A stretch of 6,324 nucleotides of DNA from positions 1 through 6,324 of the forward strand of contig WFTN01000472.1 in assembly GCA_015485455.1 (NCBI GenBank). The letters are read 5' to 3'. Of the stretch, positions 6,145 through 6,324 are shown piece by piece. The translations under genes and the position numbers were made by a program. The stretch's first letter is position 1; each line of letters opens with the position of its first letter. The notes beneath the pieces were generated by a model. It made no database searches, was not told where the DNA came from, and saw only the letters and a list, made by a program, of their open reading frames with translations. Origin of the DNA: Planctomycetota bacterium (GTDB lineage Bacteria > Planctomycetota > GCA-002687715 > DRQF01).

Positions 6145-6324
6145 ATGACTCATTTGCCCATCCAGATGCCATTCATATTTCTCCAAGGAGGCGCCGTCGC
6201 CAAGCGTCTTCGAGGCGTAAATTCTCGTTTTGAGGCAGGAGACGCCGGGCTCGATTCCAATGTCGCCATCTACGCTGTGGCCATTTGCGCGTCGATCTTG
6301 GCGGTGATCCTCATAAGACGGGTC
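6145..6324 (+). CDS. Possible membrane-protein gene leaving the window at the right edge
   Basis: A plus-strand frame opens after TAA at 6106-6108 and stays open to the window end. Candidate starts are ATG at 6145 or 6166 (or GTG at 6130), none with a good Shine-Dalgarno. From 6166 the product begins with a basic stretch (AKRLRG), then an acidic linker (FEAGDAGLDS), then 18 uncharged hydrophobic residues (about 33-50, VAIYAVAICASILAVILI) followed by RRV. This looks like a transmembrane helix with a positive cytoplasmic flank, supporting real coding. It would be divergent from the S46 gene, with a gap of about 210 bases to hold both promoters. The opposite strand is also open in register from 6324 to a stop at 5857 (about 155 codons), but that frame is hydrophilic, unrecognised and overlaps the S46 start by 77 bases, so I prefer the plus strand. 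No family can be named. Confidence 0.4.
   Translation, partial: MTHLPIQMPFIFLQGGAVAKRLRGVNSRFEAGDAGLDSNVAIYAVAICASILAVILIRRV

Noticed and set aside
6185..6191. Perfect AAGGAGG Shine-Dalgarno on the plus strand
   Set aside because: No ATG, GTG or TTG follows at a usable distance; it lies within the putative right-edge reading frame.

Overview
The window looks like chromosomal DNA of a free-living Gram-negative-type bacterium, most likely from the Planctomycetota/Verrucomicrobiota (PVC) group. This is inferred from gene content: a PknB-type Ser/Thr kinase with a DLG (not DFG) metal-binding motif and C-terminal membrane anchor, a DUF2293-type protein, an exported S46 dipeptidyl-peptidase and a small exported EF-hand protein, in DNA of moderate G+C. 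No rRNA, tRNA or marker gene fixes the taxon. Only the peptidase start has a strong Shine-Dalgarno.

Layout, left to right. A probable gene start on the minus strand leaves the window at the left edge (1-61). A minus-strand gene (281-769) encodes a small exported protein with one canonical EF-hand loop. A gene-poor stretch (770-1199) has two good hairpins and no recognisable gene. Next comes a decayed minus-strand GNAT acetyltransferase (1200-1432), with its C-terminal half readable over two frames. Divergent from it is a 437-residue Ser/Thr kinase (1588-2901), followed by a hairpin-rich gap and a DUF2293-like gene (3018-3698). These two plus-strand genes converge on a long minus-strand S46 peptidase gene (3789-5933), and a strong bidirectional terminator hairpin (3723-3766) lies between them. 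At the right edge, a possible divergent membrane-protein gene starts near 6145 and runs out of the window.

How the genes work together: the sequence does not show a single pathway. The S46 enzyme should remove dipeptides from peptides outside the cytoplasmic membrane, fitting a peptide-scavenging lifestyle. The kinase should phosphorylate cytoplasmic proteins from the inner face of the membrane and has no sensor domain of its own. The DUF2293 protein is basic and of unknown role. The gaps and hairpins suggest mostly monocistronic units.

I found no convincing undescribed multi-gene system. The best leads are the tail-anchored kinase with an in-frame stop just downstream of a better ribosome-binding site, the decayed GNAT gene, the nested hairpins before the DUF2293 gene, and the self-complementary Shine-Dalgarno of the peptidase.
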